A stretch of 64,000 bases of DNA from Fasciola hepatica (lineage: Eukaryota > Platyhelminthes > Trematoda > Plagiorchiida > Fasciolidae): NCBI GenBank assembly GCA_948099385.1, contig CANUEZ040000203.1, forward strand, positions 310,001 through 374,000. The letters run 5' to 3'. Each line of letters opens with the position of its first letter. Positions within the stretch are counted from its first letter, which is position 1. Made by a program: the position numbers and the translations under genes. Shown here one piece after another: positions 63,101 to 64,000 of the stretch. The notes beneath the pieces are model-generated. The model ran no database searches and had not been told where the DNA came from. It saw only the letters and a list, made by a program, of their open reading frames with translations.

Positions 63101-64000
63101 TGGATCGGTGTGCGAGAATTCGGTTGTTACCGTTCAAATCGAAAGCGAAAGCCGTAGCCAATTTGGGGATTGTGCTATATCACGTAGTGTTTATTTTGAA
63201 CAAAGATTTGAGACTCATATCGGATAGCCTTGTGGTTTGGGTGTTCGACTGACATTCGTTCACCCCAACCCTTGTTCGTGTCCCCGTGTGGGCTCTGTCC
63301 ATGTGCAATGCTCATGATTCCCTTAGCGGATCAAACAGCTGTACAGTGCTTCCATAATTTTCAATGGTCAGTTCAGTGTTCAAGCTGCATGGAGAATCAT
63401 ATTATACAAATCTACTCTGCTACTGCTCTATTGCATTGCATGAGCAATCTGTGTGGATTGTTCACAAGGGAATGCCTTGGTTTTACTTAGGCCCATAAAT
63501 AGAGAAGTGATGGAACATAGGATTGGATCGGTGTGCGAGAATTTGGTTGTTACCGTTCAAAGCGAAAGCGAAAGCCGTAGCCAATTTGGGGATTGTGCTA
63601 TATCATGTAGTGTTTATTTTGAACAAAGCTTTGAGACTCATATCGGATAGCCTTGTGGTTTGGGTGTTCGACTGACATTCGTTCACCCCAACCCTTGTTC
63701 GTGTCCCCGTGTGGGCTCTGTCCATGTGCAATGCTCATGATTCCCTTAGCGGATCAAACAGCTGTACAGTGTTTCAATCAATCTCACTGGTCAGTTCAGT
63801 GTTCAAGCTGCATGGAGAATCATATTTTACAAATCTACTCTGCTACTGCTCTATTGTATTGTATGAGCAATCTGTGTGGATTGTTCATAAGGGAATGCCT
63901 TGGTTTTACTTAGGCCCATAAATAGAGAAGTGATGGAACATAGGATTGGATCGGTGTGCGAGAATTTGGTTGTTACCGTTCAAAGCGAAAGCGAAAGCCG

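Larger units (their letters stand above)
1..64000. repeat. 423-bp head-to-tail satellite array filling the window
   Basis: Every part of the window aligns to one 423-bp unit in one orientation. Taking GGCCCATAAATAG as the start, units begin at 27 and every 423 bp to 10179; then 10601-14408, 14833-29215, 29637-31329, 31751-33866, 34288, 34711, 35140, 35562-47406, 47831-59252, 59680, 60103, 60532, 60954, 61377, 61800, 62222, 62645, 63067, 63490 and 63913 (partial). That is 151 complete units. Of 150 successive spacings measured at a fixed internal site, 136 are exactly 423 bp; nine are shorter by 1, two longer by 2 and three longer by 6. No unique DNA, transposon, rRNA or tRNA interrupts the array and neither end is reached. 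Long homogeneous satellite is established as typical of eukaryotic heterochromatin; a centromeric location is inference. Confidence 0.98.
58430..64000. repeat. Right-hand domain, enriched in indels
   Basis: About 13 units, six of whose successive spacings are not 423 bp: +6 near 59330, -1 near 59543, +6 near 60180, -1 near 60811, -1 near 61963 and -1 near 62808. The deletions recur as the same changes (CTTCATAATT twice, GCCTCTGGTTT twice). Other local markers are ATGCCCTGG (59236, 60087, 61361, 62206), TCCTGTAGCGG (59934, 62052, 62897), GGGCTCAGTCC and AGAGGAGTG. The units from 61800 and 62645 are close relatives two units apart (845 bp). The last units carry GCCGTAGCC with TTTATTTTGAAC, like the unit near 9030. 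Confidence 0.82.

Noticed and set aside
1..64000. CRISPR array
   Set aside because: The repeated unit is 423 bp with no unique spacers and no cas genes; adjacent units differ only by satellite variation.
1..64000. 5S or 45S rDNA array or intergenic spacer
   Set aside because: No rRNA coding sequence or 5S internal promoter is recognisable. A spacer sub-repeat this long without any rRNA gene is unlikely, though it is not strictly excluded.
1..64000. Transposon-derived unit
   Set aside because: No terminal inverted repeats, target duplications, polyA tract or transposase/reverse transcriptase remnants could be seen in any unit.

Overview
The whole window is one uninterrupted tandem satellite array. 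I see no gene, RNA gene, transposon or unique sequence in it. The unit is 423 bp long and about 44% GC (counted on one unit). If a unit is taken to start at the GGCCCATAAATAG motif, the window holds 26 bp of a partial unit, then 151 complete units (27-63912), then 88 bp of a further partial unit. All units run in the same orientation and the array leaves the window at both ends. Spacing is very regular: 136 of 150 successive intervals are exactly 423 bp, and each of the other 14 is explained by a single 1, 2 or 6 bp indel. Long homogeneous satellite of this kind is typical of eukaryotic centromeric, pericentromeric or subtelomeric heterochromatin. I do not recognise the family and cannot name the organism from the sequence.

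The array is a mosaic of subfamilies and of recent multi-monomer duplications, not a uniform ladder. From left to right: a distinct, older-looking subfamily (1-3599); a nearly identical duplication of 5 units (3600-7851); assorted units (7852-9476); a second 5-unit duplication carrying conversion-like patches (9477-13767); a domain with its own subtypes (13768-22895) that contains a decayed 3-unit repeat; a 2-unit duplication (22896-24667); a 5.3-unit segment repeated 7 units downstream (24229-29430); a region sharing a 1-bp deletion lineage plus a 2-unit duplication (29431-35150); a domain of alternating subtypes (about 36000-46500) that includes units with a replaced 24-bp block; mixed units (46500-51377); a 3-unit duplication with no differences that I can see (51378-53971); a 2-unit duplication and relatives (55330-58430); and a right-hand stretch enriched in indels (58430-64000).

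Within the unit, variation seen by eye is concentrated in about half the length (roughly unit positions 90-303). The rest (304-423 running into 1-89) is nearly invariant. The invariant half carries overlapping GCGAAAGC motifs, a known exceptionally stable DNA mini-hairpin sequence, next to a sequence that reads as a TTCG/TACG tetraloop on the minus strand. The short open frames that recur every 423 bp start at TTG or GTG and are best read as by-products of the repeat. The most notable biology is the multi-scale duplication and conversion history of a centromere-like satellite, and the 24-bp replaced block found in six units.
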